Below, in pieces: positions 21,520-34,916 of a stretch of 64,000 bases of DNA. The stretch's first letter is position 1. Each line of letters begins with the position of its first letter. The stretch comes from Udeniomyces pyricola. Its lineage: Eukaryota > Basidiomycota > Tremellomycetes > Cystofilobasidiales > Mrakiaceae. The stretch covers positions 856,304-920,303 of the forward strand of contig BCIK01000010.1 of the NCBI GenBank assembly GCA_039545295.1. The letters run 5' to 3'. A program made the translations under genes and the position numbers. Under the pieces are notes generated by a model that worked only from the letters and a program-made list of their open reading frames with translations, ran no database searches and had not been told where the DNA came from.

Positions 21520-24371
21520 GCAACAGCAGCAACAACAACGCAAACCGTCAGGCTCCCAGCCACCAACGGTCCAGTCTCAACAAGGCCCATCCAACACACC
21601 TCGCCCTTCTCAACAACCTATCCTGGGTCGCCCAAAGGATTTTGTCCGAACATACGTCGAGCACAAGGCCAAGCGGGGTGAGCCATTACCGACGTGGTTC
21701 TCCGCAGGCGAGGGTGTCAAGGGCAATGTGGTCGGTACGATCGGTATCGGAAGCGAGGATGGAGGTGTCGGGCCGACAGGAGGGACAGGTGGGGGTCGAA
21801 GGGTTCCGGTCCTGAGCTTGCTCGTCTGGATTTCAAAACTTGGAGGGGTCCACAGCGTGAGTCCCTTGCAATCACTTCCTTGTTTATCACATGTCTGGGG
21901 AGGCAAGACCGTGTGACGTTGAGCTGATTTCTGTACGTCTGAATCCCACCAGATCACGGCCGACTCGCCAGCAGCAGCGCAACTCCTTCAGGCTCTCCAC
22001 CTTCCCGCACGTTTACCTGAACCCTCCCCCCACATTTCGCTCACATCTCAACCATCCACTCGCCCACCTACAACGGATACACTGGAAATCGTTCTCGGAG
22101 CGTATTCCCTCTTCTTTGAGCAGAGCGAGGAGACCATCAAGCGATCACAGGCGGCTCAGGCCGCTCGCGCTGCCTCGCAAGCTTCGACTCCCATCACTTC
22201 GAATCCTTCCCCTCTACTCCCTCCAAACTCCACATCGCAACCGTTTTCGCCCGCCAACAATGCTCTGCCCACACCCACCGAGGCCAATGGCAATATGCCT
22301 ATCCGTCGACCGTCTGTCTCTGCGTCGCTTAGAGCCCCCACCCCGCTTGATGCCAAGCCTAGTGTTCAACCCTTACAAAGCGGAGGGAATGCTGGAGGAG
22401 GTCTGTTGAACGAGACGAGTAAAAGAAAAGGTGCGTCGCATCCTGGTTCTGACTTTCTGCCCCTGTAGATCAGACTGAGAGGCTTATTGTTCGAACTGTG
22501 CGTTTTGGTTTGGTGTAGCCGACGACTCGAGAGCCAGTTCTAGCCTTATTCCCCATTCGCCCCCCTCTTCTTCAACTCCTCAACCTCGTCCCTCCAATCC
22601 GAACCATCGTCCTCGCAAGCGAGTCGCGTACGAACCTCTTCAGCGCCGTGTGTCGACCTATGGCGGATGGGATCTGGACGAGCTTCAGCGCGAGCGTGTT
22701 GCACTTCAAGCGACTCGAGTCATGCGATCGCCTCAGGAACTTGGTTCGGTCGACGTCGAACGCCTGACGCTCTCTCTGCAATCTCGTCTACCGCTTGAGG
22801 TCTCGTACGCCCTTGGAGCGCTCACTCTTCTCACTGAACCGACGAACATTATCTCAGTCGGTGGTAAAAGCCAGGCGAGATCGTTTCCGCTCGAAAAGTG
22901 CCCAGAGCTATTGGCAGAGATGATGGATTTGCTGGAGGAGGCGGCCTTTGGATCTGACGGCATGGATGGTTGGCAGAAGGCGCAGCTCAGGGAAGCCAAG
23001 GGCAAAGGGCGCGCAGACGCGTCAGAGGGAATCAGCTTGTCGGCGAATCTTGCCAGGCATAAGCCTTCTCCTTACGCGAGCACACAACCAACACACCAAT
23101 CACTCACCAAACGTTTAGAAGAGATCACCTCGGATCTGCATCTCCATCATCCTTCCCATGCGCCCTCGACTGTCCTCAACCCGTTAGGCTCCAAGGCTAC
23201 TCTTCCACCATCCCAAGTTATCTCATCTGTCCTGAACATTCTTCGCAATCTCTCCGACATGCCAGAGAATCAGTCTCTCCTTGCTTCCGATCTCCAGCTG
23301 GTTCGAACCCTTCTCGCTGTGACGGACGTTCGCCTCGCAGGTTGTCGTCTCGAAGTGAACGGCCGCCTCGCTAGTTTATCACCTGACACTACGTCCCCTT
23401 CCTCGCCTTCTCTGACGAGTTCCTCGTCGACTTCAATACCAATCGTCATTCCTCTAATCGATCTACTCGTCATTCGTCGCGACGTCTTGAGCGTCATTTA
23501 TAATCTTTCGTTGCACCTCGGCAATCACGCCTCGTCGGTCTTTACCCCTGCTTTTGTTCATACGATTTTTGACTTCCTCACCTCTTACATCTTTGACGCT
23601 GCTCCAACCGTCTACTCTTCCCTTGCACCGCTCTCTGCAAATACCGAGGATCCACCAGTTCCTGTCGATCTCGATGAAGCCCTCGGTGCCTTTTCCCGGC
23701 TCTCACTCATCGATCAGGAACGTCCATTCTTTTCTCTTCTCTTTGGTCAATCAACGCTCACGGCCGCTGCATACACCGCAACAAATCCTTCCACTGCCAC
23801 CTCTACCGTCCTTGCCGACCCTTCGACAACGCCTTCGAACCCCTATCCATCGCTAGAGGACCGCTTCTGGCGCCTCTTCCGCTCGCTTATCCTCGTGCTT
23901 CCCATCCTTCCTCTCCAACTCCACCTCATTGGTTCCGAACATTGGCTCGGTCTCGTCGAAACCGCCTGCCTGAGCCTATTCAACCTCGCTTTCCTCGTGC
24001 CGGCCTCGTTCCGAACCCGGATGAGACGCGACCCCGGTGCGAAGAGCGTCCTTCTCCGTTTGCTCCGAGCCTGCATCGGTCGAACCTCGACCTGGCGCGC
24101 GAACCCTTGGCAAACGCTCTGTCGCCGAATCGTCGAGACGTTTGCTCAGTTAAACGAGGCTTCTCAAGGTGGAACGACCGCGACGCTCGACTTTGGACGC
24201 GGCGTCGGAGAGGAAGAGGCCGCGTTGCTCAAGCAAGACTTTGAGCGAAAGCGCGCCGGCGAGAACGCGGGCTCGCTCGTCGCGACCGACCTGGCGGCGA
24301 CGTTCATGCGCGTGCACGAGTTTGATCCCGAGTTTGTCGAGGTTTTTATGTCGTTGATCTGGCCGAGCTGA
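20544..24371 (+). CDS. SWI1: Swi1-like (ARID) subunit of SWI/SNF chromatin remodeller
   Basis: Predicted DNA-binding subunit of the SWI/SNF complex in the nucleus, related to yeast Swi1 and animal ARID1. Exons by reading: 20544-20855, 21047-21856, 21953-22430 and 22519-24371, giving 1150 aa. The N-terminus is Gln/Pro/Ser/His-rich with a 12-Gln run and, in exon 2, an uninterrupted 46-Gln run (21401-21538). An ARID-like segment follows: 'RPKDFVRTYVEHKAKRGEPLP', then a Gly/Glu loop, then 'RVPVLSLLVWISKLGG' and 'LEIVLGAYSLFFEQSEE'. Downstream is a Pro/Ser-rich linker and 'RRVSTYGGWDLDELQRER', followed by a long helical repeat-like region (about 22680-24371) with 'SYALGALTLLTEPTN' and 'NLSLHLGNHAS', as in the conserved C-terminal domain of Swi1. 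The match rests on domain order and short signatures, so Swi1 is likely rather than certain. Confidence 0.78.
21398..21541 (+). repeat. CAA/CAG trinucleotide tract encoding 46 Gln
   Basis: After a CTT (Leu) codon at 21398-21400, positions 21401-21538 are 46 consecutive Gln codons, mostly CAA, ended by CGC (Arg). It is coding and in frame within the Swi1-like gene, so length changes in units of three would alter only the Gln run. Confidence 0.95.
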
Positions 24372-24886
24372 ACCGCGCCTTCTTTCGTTCAATCGACGTT
24401 TGGGGAACCAAGGCTCGGGGGAGGGGAGGGGGAGGGGGGGGGGGGGACTGTGACGGCCGATTGGAATAATAGACTCTTTGCTTCTTCTATCTTCGTTTTT
24501 TTTTTTTTCTGTTTCTTTGTTCTTTTTGAAAACAAAAACAATGTGTATTCTCTTTTGTTTTCTCGCATGACGAAGAAGCGTTATCTGGAGGTGAGGGATT
24601 TTTTCCCATTTTTCTGCCCTTGCTTCGTTGTTTGTGGATTGGGGCAGATCGGGTATGAATGCCGGTAACGAGCCAAAGAAGAGACCATGTCATAGGAAGA
24701 GATACAGAACAGAATTTCATAGGAAAGGGAGAGAAGGAAAAAAAAAAAATCAGGAAATATGTAAGAGAGGGAAACGATCCAACGCAAGAAAAGAAAAGGA
24801 AAAGGGAAGGGAGGATATGAAGCACGAAGTCGGTACCAAAGAAAACGACAGATGAGAAACAAAGGGAAACGAGATATGGATTGAGT
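24372..24886. other. Convergent intergenic region SWI1-like / VPS13
   Basis: 515 bp between facing stops, with a run of 13 G (24434-24446), a T-rich stretch near 24500 and an A run near 24740. These fit two 3' UTRs. No gene seen. Confidence 0.55.
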
Positions 24887-27800
24887 TCATTCCGCTTGCA
24901 TTCTCCGCTCGTTCCAGCTCATGACGGTGCGTTCGATGGCTCGGAAGAAGCTGATCTTGGCCCCTTGCTCCGGCAGAGGAATAAACGGTCCCGCCCGCTC
25001 GCCGACGACGCGAAGCGAGATGCCTTCGGTCTCAAGCGAGATCTTGGACAGGTCAAAGAAAGGAACCTGTAGGTAGACACAAACAGTCCCATCACGTCGC
25101 GTCAGAAACCGGGTACTCGGACGCCTTGAACGTTGGGGGAAACAGAAACCATGATGCCGAGACTTACCTCCCAAAGAACTCGGAGCTTGGTGCTTCTGAT
25201 TTTGATGATGCTGCTCGTGGTGACCATGAAACACGAGTCCTCTTCCGGGAAATCAAGATGAGCGACGTAGACTTGGGTGGCGTATTTGCTGGAGTGGAAG
25301 AGAGAGAGGGAGAAAGCGGTACATCAGTTTAGATCTCTAAGGAAAGGCCAGGATGGGCGACGTCGACCTACCCGTCCTCTAAATCCTTCAACCAGCTCTG
25401 GCCCAAGGCTTCACGAGCGGAGTACGGCTGTCGTGAAAAAATCGAGGAAAGCGATCGCCACCGCAGAGTCAGCATATATACAGCCAGAGGTTGGGAAAGC
25501 GGGACAGCGTGACTCACCCGCAAGATGCCGTCTCCAGCCACAAATCTTGGCAGTCGAATGCGATCTATCGTGTTGCCATCGAAGACGGTAGTCGTGTTTC
25601 GGATACCTGCATTGGCATGCAACCAACCATGAACCAGAGCACACTTTAGGCGTCAGCTAGTGGAGGAGGAAGAAGACGCGGCTGGCGAGAGAAAGAAGAG
25701 ACGTACCTTGACTGGCTGTGGAAGCAAAATCAAAGACTCCTACGACCGGCTTCGTGACGATGCCGACGAGACCCTACGAACACAAGTAAATAGTACGACG
25801 TCAGCAGGTTCACACCAAACATCATTCAAACACTATGGTGGGCGTTACCTTGCCGACACCTTTGAAGAAGCCTCCGGCTCCGCCAGATTCGGCGCCCTCG
25901 AGCGGCTTGAGGACCACCCCCTCCAAACCACTCGCCACGCTCGAGCCGAAAGCCTGAGCACCTGCCGCAAAGCCGTAGAGAGCATGTCGCGGCTTGTTGC
26001 GACGCTGAGACTGACGTCGCCGAGCTTGGTACTCGGGATCGAGCGTCGCTGCCGAAATACCTAGAGAAGAAAGAAATTGCGGGAGGCAATGAGAATGCAT
26101 GATCGTTCATCACAACCTTCACGAACGTCGTAGACACACCTTTGCCAATCGAGCCAGTGACCTTTGAGATACTGTCCGTGACACCAAAGACGGTCTTCTT
26201 CACGAAGCTAGTTGCACCCTGATAGAGACACAAGTGATATGGAGACAACATACATCAGTACCTGACCAGATACATCGAGAGAATAAGAAGTGCACCACAG
26301 CAAAAGGCTCACCCTCGCGATGCCGCTAGCGAGGTCCTTGTTGCCGTGCAAGACGAATCCTTGGTAAGGCTCATAGAAGATGTCATGAACTCCTGAGCTG
26401 ACGTTGGTGAAGAGTCCGACAGGGTTGCCGAACGCGTCGGCCGAGCCAAGAACTCGGTACAGTTGCGCAGTAAATTGGTTCGTGTAGTGAAGAATAACTC
26501 GTGACTGGAGGGAAGGAATAGACAGGCGAACGTTCTCGACAAGTAGAGCGTTGCTAGAGGGGTATCAAAACAAGAGTCGTAAGTGTTGTGTTTTTCGAGG
26601 AAACATCAGGCAGGCAAGTTTGACTTACAGTCGGACGGGAGCAGCATTGACGTTGCCGAGCGCCATCGTGAGCGCATTGAGCACAAAGAAGACTGGGTTA
26701 CGGCTGCTTCGTCTGGATGATGCGATCACGAAGCCAACGAGGTCTTAGTTCCACTTCTGTGTAAGCTGCGTAGCCATTGAAAACATACAAATACGAACGG
26801 TTTCTCGTCGACGTTGACGTGCTCTGTGCGCATGAACGAGAGCTCTAGCTGAATCGGCTGCAAAGCAAGACTCTCGAAGTAGACGGGAGGTCCTCCAGCA
26901 GGTGGAGTCGGCTCGGGGATTCCATTCGGGTGTTCGATCAACACGCTGGAGTGGTCGAACGCAACGCAAGCAAAAACAACCGCATCAGCACCCACGATCC
27001 AGACGATACCCAGTCCAAGGTCGAGCGGACATACTCTTCGGGGGCTTCCTGCCAAGCTGCGCCCTTGAAGAGTGAGAAGTCGTAGATCGAAAAGGCGAAG
27101 TCCTCGTCAAGCTCAATTGTCATTGCCTGGAGCAAAATCGAGGCGTATTTGATGTAGGTGACCCCGTGGGCTAGAGATGACGAAGAGAGGACAAATGATA
27201 TAGATCAAATCAACCTCTGTGAACATAGACAGGGCCAGTGAGGCAAGGCAGACGACGACGTACTTTCGTCCTTGAGCACAATCACCGAAGCCTGAAGCGT
27301 GGGATGAGCCTCGAGCTCCTTGCCGTCCTTGGGGATGTTGGTCGGATAGAGGATGATCGGGTACAGCCCCCCAAAGAGCTGGTTGTCGATCTGAATCCAC
27401 TTGCAATCAATCGAGGCCGAGTAAGACGAGACCGTATCGACATAGTGCAGCTCAAGTCGTCGGAACGTAATATAAACCAGCTCGTGCATCTTCTTGTCGA
27501 GAACCGAAATACCGATGCCTTCAAACTCAAAGTTGAGCGTCGTGTTGACAGAGGTGTCGGTCGCGACGGCCTCAAAGGCAACAGAGCTATCAATCGTGTT
27601 CGTCCGCGAGAGCGAGCTGCGACCAGTTGGCTTGAAGGCGTTGCTGTCCTGTTCGTACTTTGACAGGACGAGAAGCTGAGAAGGCCCGTCCGCTCGGACA
27701 TCAAGAGAAACGACTAGGCCGGGGTGGTTCTCCTGTAGGTGATACAAACACAGTGCCGCATGGTCAGCGTTGATCGCAAGCATATAGAAAGGGTGGGAAG

Positions 27801-30800
27801 GACAAGTGGCAGAAACGCACGCTGCTGAACTTGAAAGGCTTGAGCACACCAATCTCCATGACGTCGACGAGGCGCTCCTTGCCGCATGAAATGAGCTTGA
27901 GACGTTTGTTGGCCTCGGCCGGAAGCTCCCACGTGTACTTGGCGGACGTGTGGGCGGCAAGTTTCTGTCGAGTTCTCGACTTTCTTGGTGTTTCATTGAT
28001 GCCGTCAGAAGGAGGCGCATCCTGGGAGGGCGAGCGAACCAAGAGGAAGGAAGAAAATGAAAAGAATCAGATGTTGAATGCGAAGAATCGCAACGCATTC
28101 GACGATGATGTCATAGCCCTCACGTACCGTCTGGCAAAACTCAAAGTCAAGATCCGTGTCGTTTTGAATACGGAACGGCCAAGGGTCGGTTTCTTTACTA
28201 AAGGTGATGAAGATGATGGGCCCATCAATGTTGACCTCGACCCGGACAAGATCTGGTGTCGATCGGCCATCGCGGTTCAGAGTGACATGAACTCGTCCAA
28301 TCTCGGTGATGTTGACGGGAGCCGACCTAAGGTATGCACACAAGGAGCCAGTGATCCATCAGTGCAGCTCAATTTCGCATCCGTCGACGTCCGCTCGGGA
28401 CTCACCACGTCTGGTTTGAGCCTTGATGAGCAAGAACAATCCTTGGGTCGCCTGATCGCTTGACGAAGCGGTGAAGAGGGGCACGTTCGCCCGGTGCAAG
28501 GTGAACGAAGCTGTCCGAGGCCTCTTGACGGAAATTGATCGTCGTACTTAGGTTGTTCTTGAACATGAATCGAGGCGAGAGCGTGATGACCTTGGTGAGT
28601 TTGTACTGGTGGAAGCAAAGAACGGGCAGGGACGATACGTACTCCCTCGTCAGTGTTGTGAGTATAGCAAGGGGAATATAGGATGCTTCAGTTGGCACGA
28701 CGTACTTTGCCGAGACCCTCAACATAGGAGAGACCAGTGTGGATATCTTGGCGGCCAGAGGACGAGTCGACGAGAACCTCCATGTCGGCAGCGACAGTCT
28801 CAAACGAGAGCGGCTGATAGGGATCATACTGGATCAGTTGCGCCCGAGATTAAAAACACAATAGCGGGTAGAGGCGCGTGACTCACTCTGGACCAAGCCG
28901 AGTCACCATACTTGAGGAAACACTTGTTTCTTCGATCCGAGTTGGCGAACGAAAACACTGAAAAAGATACGGGCGACTCGTCAGCAGGGGGATACAGGAG
29001 CTGATGACCTTTAGATGATATTTGCTCACTGAAAGGTGTCGGTTGCTCGTTGAGGTGGTCGTCTGAAGTAACGGGTAAGGAGAATCAGTCAGTATTGTCA
29101 GGTTGAGTCAAATCCAGCGAGCACGAATTGAACTGCAGGACTACATACCCGCCAACTTAGCCGTACCGGCAACATCCCGCTGCTGCCCCATGAACGTCTT
29201 GGATCGGATGGCCAGAGGAAGGCCAGTCTTGTTGAGGAAGATGTATGGCGAGTACACTTGCACTTTGAATGCTCCGCTGTTGTCCGGGTACTTTCTGGAG
29301 AGGCGAGTGAGAGAAAGGTTTAGGTCGTCAGCATCCCAACCAGCAAGATGCAGCAGAACGAACAGCACGCCTGAGAACTCACGAGTAGTTGATCTTGAGG
29401 TTGAGTTTGAGACCTTGCTTGTCCGTCATGACAAGCGTGTCCTCAATACTGAAATCGTCTGGGTTGTCGGTATTGATGATGGCAAATTCGGACGGTTTGA
29501 GGTCTATGGCAGAGGAATAATCAAATGGTTAGGACCATTCCTCCACAGAGCATCATCAAAAAGTCTCTTGGGTCTTACCCGTTTCCTGAACCTGGACACT
29601 CAGCAGCAAGAGATGCGAGAGCTCGACTTGATGGACCGGGCTGATGCCGCCCTTACGAAGGAAGATGGAGCTGTTGAGGCTTGTGTTCTTGTCAAAGACT
29701 CGGTACTTGATGTCGAACGGCAGCAAGTTCTCGATCTCAACAGGTGCACGAAGCGAGAGCGAAAGCTGAGGGTACCGTCTGACGGAGGCAGAGCATACGG
29801 AATAGACAAGGGAAATTTTTAAGCATTACGCAATTGAAGCGAAAGGGGAAAACCAAAGGGTACGAGATATTCACTTTTTGTGCTCGTTAGGTGCGATGAG
29901 CGATGAAGCTTGGAACCGGAAAGGTGCCTCTTTGGTGTCGTGTGAACGGCAAGCGATGGCTCGTCTTGGCCGGCTGCGAAGATCCTCCCAGTGAAGGCTC
30001 TCGGTCGACCAGGCAAAGTCGAAACCGGCTGATGACAACGCGTGAAGGAAGCATAGAAGATATGTGAGCAGATCTGTGTGAGCTTGATCCTCAGAAGATG
30101 ACTATCATCTCATGTCAGGACGTACGATCGGGACGGAGCTTGAATCGCTTGTGATAAGCAGCCTCAATCGGAAGTGGACAGTCGTCTCCAGGAGCTGTAG
30201 CAAATCAAGGTAGATGAATGAGGGTAGCGTCAAAACAACATATTGAGATAGAGAGCGGAGGGGGGGGGGGGGGAGTTCCCAAAATTGACAACAAACAACG
30301 AACCAATCTTGTAGACTGAGCTGCTCGGCTTGCCATTCTTCTCAATGATGACGAGCTCAACGGAGACGTGAGTATCATTGATGACGCGCAATGGCGAGCG
30401 AAGGGTAACAATCTTGACATTGTTGACGAGCTTGATATCACAAATAAGCCGATGAGGATTTTTGTCGAGCCGCCTGTTCTCAATGAAGTCAGGCAACGAC
30501 CACAGTCAGCTTAGCCCGAGGTCCGGCACACCACATCCGCAGCGAGGACAACAAAACATACGGGCGGAGCGCGTGATCAAACTCGCCCTCGCGGTCGACC
30601 GAGATGTGCTTGATCTGTTCCCAATCGGCGTTGTGGATCTCGAGGTTGAGGGCATGATGGTTCACCTCGCCAATATGCTAAGAAAGGAATCAACAAGAAT
30701 GAGTTCATGGCCTGAGCACATCGGCTTAAGGAAGCGCAAATGATACGTCTGCTCACCTCTCGAAGGGTCTTGTAGTCCTCGAATCGCCAAGGCACTTCAT

Positions 30801-33800
30801 CGCCGTCGGCAATGGCCATCTTTGGCTCAGTGACCCGACCTCCGCGCTTGTCGGCCCAAATGTCAATCGGGTATCCCGTTCGATTCCGCACAAGGTAAGG
30901 GGCATCACCACCCCGGGCGTTCTTGAGGATCCTGTCGCTTTCCTTCGTCCAGTTCGTGTATGACGTAATGGCCAGCTCGATGAACGTTGCCGTCACGTTG
31001 AGCTCGAGTCGCTCCTTGGACGAGAGGTTGACGGCCAGCTTGCCGTTCTCTCCGCCTGCCTCACTTCGGGCCACCTGTTGACGAAACATATAGCAACTTC
31101 AGTAAGTGCTGCGATCGAGCCGACCCGTACATAGACAGTAAGTGGCGTTGAACAGAGATGTATTGACTCACCTTCAACAAAAAGTCCCAAGGCTCGACCA
31201 ACGGCTCCCAAGCCGAGTTGGTCAAATTGTAGTACTTGATCGCCGGTCGCATGGACGTGATGAACTTCATCTGTGGTGCACGAGGCGACAACGAGTACAG
31301 CTATTCAGCACAAACAGGAGAGGACACTCAGCGTATACGCATGACGCTACAGCAGCCATGGATACATACATCTCCAGACCAATCATTGACCGTAGCAGAG
31401 AAGGGTTGGGTGAAGAGATGAAGGAGGGGCAGTTCGTGCAGGTCACCAATAAGGATGAGCTGGAAGCCCTCGATCGTAGCTTTCAGCTAACGTCAAATAT
31501 GCAGGCGGGAAACAAACCAGAAAAAGAAAGCGAAGCAAGATTAAAACCAAATCGCCCTTCTGCATAAGAAACAGCCGTCATTCAAACCGTGGCGCACAGT
31601 CACGTACGTGCTCCTTCTTCAAGACGACCACCGGCTTCTTAGTCCCATGGGATCGGCTGATTGTCGACCTTCGTCCTTTGGTTCGGACCGGAGAAGATGT
31701 CGAACCGCGGGAACCTCTAGAACTGCGTCGACGGCGGGAAACATCCGTCGTCGGATGAAGGCTCGACGAACCCTCTGCAACGGCGGACTCGGACGCGACG
31801 GCAGCCTCGGGGCTCGTGCGACTCGTGAGCGAAATAGCCTTGTTAACGATGTCGGTGATGAGCTGAATATCTCGGTATGACGATCGGAAGATGACAGGCT
31901 GGACGTTGATTTCAATGTCGGTCTTCTGATGCGTCTGGATCTGACGCGAGTCGATCGAGAGCGTGATATCGATGGGATCAAGGAAGCGGACGGTTTCATC
32001 GGGCTTGTCCATTCGGAGGAGCGACATGCCGACTTTTTGCACGTTGAGAGCCATGATTCCCTGGATGAAGAAACGGAAGTTTAGTCAAAACGGTGTCTGG
32101 TGCTTTTTGGGGCCCTGATCAGTCAAGCGACTCACTTGATGAGAAGCCAAGAGCTGATCGACCGAGAGCTGAATCGCCTGCGTTTCGGCATCAGTGTCGT
32201 TACCGAGAACCATAATGGTCGAGCTGATGATTTCAACCCGGAAGGCAAGCGGCGGGGCAGTCGAGGGCGGAGCGGGAGCTTTTTCGTCCTTGTCTGTGGG
32301 CTCAGCCTCTGGAGACGTTGGTTCAGCAGGAGGGAACGCGCTGACAAAGAAGTCGACAAGTGCAAAGAGTGGATCGACCGCAAGAATAACTTTGGGGGAG
32401 TCAATCGTGACAATCGCAAGCGAAGACTTGTCGATGCCGCCAGACGTCGTGTAGTGAACCATGCTAGAGAAAAGTGCATTGCGATCGTCAGTAGCTGCCT
32501 TACAGACTGGCACTCAGAAAAGGATCGGAGACCAACAAGGGGAGAGACTCACAATTGGTCGCCGCCATGTTCGTTCAAAGGAATGATCTGTCGCCACTTG
32601 GATTCGCCAGCTCTTGTGTTCTCCATTGTGGCATCCTTGAGCTGAAGAGCAGAAGCAAGCACCAACGGACGAGTGGTGAGTTAGGCCTCGATTTGATCTG
32701 GCCTCAGGTATACCAGTCATGTCGTATGCTTACCATGACCTCAGCATCCATGGCCCCATCGGAGAGCATCTTGAGATTGACACGGGTCGAGATGAGGGCA
32801 AAGCTAGCGATACTCTTGTCTTTGAGTGACGCCTTGTCCGTGGCAGTGGCATCGAAGAGTTCGAGGTTTACGGACGAGACGCTGAAGGCAAGATCGAGCG
32901 TCTTCCAAACTCGAATCAGCTCGCCACTCTGACTGCGAGCGACGTTGCCTAGCTCGGGGGAGAGGTCGACGGCAGGCACTTCAATCGCTGCGGGGCTCGG
33001 GGTGGCAGGCCCTGGAGATGGGGTCGCAGTCGAAGGCGGCGAAGGTAGAATGGTCTCAAGGCCCTCGAACTCCTCGTCGTCCTCCAACACTCGCGGAATC
33101 GATTGGACAAGATCCATGATGAGGCAGTATTGGCTCTGAGTGAGAGAGACTTTGACGTCGGAGAGCGTACCGGTGACCTAAAGTGCGAAAGCCCGGTAGG
33201 TCGACACGGGTTAGCCTCTATCGAACAGCAGGACGCATTCAGGCATGGTCAACGCAGGTGATGGACTAGACTCGTTCCGACGAACCTTGGTATCGGGTTG
33301 GGTAAACTCCACACTTCGATCAACCTGGTTTTGTGAAACGTCGAACGAGAGGCTACATATGAATTCAAATGGACCGATCAGTCACCGGCAAACTCACAGC
33401 GTCGATAGGTGAGCTGAAGAGTTCGCACCTGACGTCTGAGACGATTTCAAGCGTCGCCAACTTGCCATCGTGCCAGAACTCAGAAGTCACGTTGATGCCA
33501 TGCAGACCGGCAGCGATTCGGTTCTCGCCAAGCGCTCCCCCGTCATAGGTGTTGCGAGCGACGATTTCACCGAGTCGGGTGACCAGCACATCTTGGGACG
33601 AGGCCTCATCCCGCGGGAAGACAATGATTGGGGTTTTGACAACGACATCAAAGTGCATGCGTTCTTTCTGAAGTTCCGATGCTCGCTGGACGGCAGCTTG
33701 ACTGACAACCTGGGACGTCGAGTTGTACAAAGGCTGCAGGCGGGAGAACAGTGTCGCAAACTGGTAGAGTCCACGCATGGGTCGCTCCATGAATGCGAGC

Positions 33801-34866
33801 TTGAGGGAACCAGCTCGGAGGAAGATAGAGGAATTGTAGCCAGGGAAGGTCGCATGATCTGAAGGGTCAAATGTCTCGTAGCTGAAGTCTACGACGTCGT
33901 CCCCTTCGACCGAGAGAAGCTTCTTGAAACTCTCCTCCCGCACAGCCGTACCGGAATCGTCTGTGAGTGAGAGATCGCCCAGCGTGGCAGCGATCCGCAT
34001 CGTCGGACCCCGAAGGAGCAGCGAGACCTCTCCGGCCTCCATAGCGAGTGTGGCAAGTCGGTTGGTCCCGTCTTGGAGCAGAACTAGCAGTCGACGTAGG
34101 AAGAGGGGAAGATAGTCAGGCTTGGAATGTTGTAAAATCTTTCGGACCGTGATGCGGCAACGCACCTCGAGCTCTCGTCAGCTTGACCCGGACACGAATC
34201 TTATCCGATCCGGAAGGTTGCGGTGAGCCGTCCGCGTCGTTCGTAACCTCACGTTCAGATACGTCGGTTGTAGTATCTTCGAGGCGTCCAGGAGGCGTGG
34301 CGATCGAGTTGGCGTCATGGCTGGGTACAAAAGTTGTCATGATGAAGTCATACAGCGAGAGGATTGGGATCGGAGCGACCGAGAAGTTGAAAGTTGAGAG
34401 CTCAACGGCAATCGTCTGGTCGACGCCTTCCCAGACCGTTTGAAACTCGGGCGAGTCCTTCTGCACCTTGGCGTATTTGAGTCGGACGAGGTCGTGTTCG
34501 GGTTTGCTCTGATGATCGCCGTTGAGGTCAGACGAGACAAGTGGCCGACTTGCCTTACCGTTTTCAATCATGGCGAGTGACACGGACCTGGCACGAGCAA
34601 GAGAAGTAGAAGAGTGGATAAATCTCGACTACCCTTCAAGATGTACCGATTGCAAAGACAAAAGAGCTTACCTTAGCGAAAGATCGACGCTCATATCAAA
34701 CTTTTTGAGGGCAAACTCAAGTCCAAACCCTTCGAGCATCGCGTCGGCCAAGTGCAGGTCGGGGGTGCCGTTTGGCTGAGATTTGAAGACGGACGCTTGG
34801 AACTTTTCGACGTTGAACTTAAATTCAAACACACGCTGCTTGATGTCGCTCGCCTGATGAAGAAAC

Positions 34867-34916
<50 letters not shown>

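Noticed and set aside
21183..21599. Poly-Val and poly-Leu minus strand ORFs
   Set aside because: Reverse reading of the CAA repeat; no start context or family.
34871..34915. Poly-A tract as a retroposon tail
   Set aside because: The host intron is only about 130 nt, leaving no room for an element, and no target-site duplication is seen.
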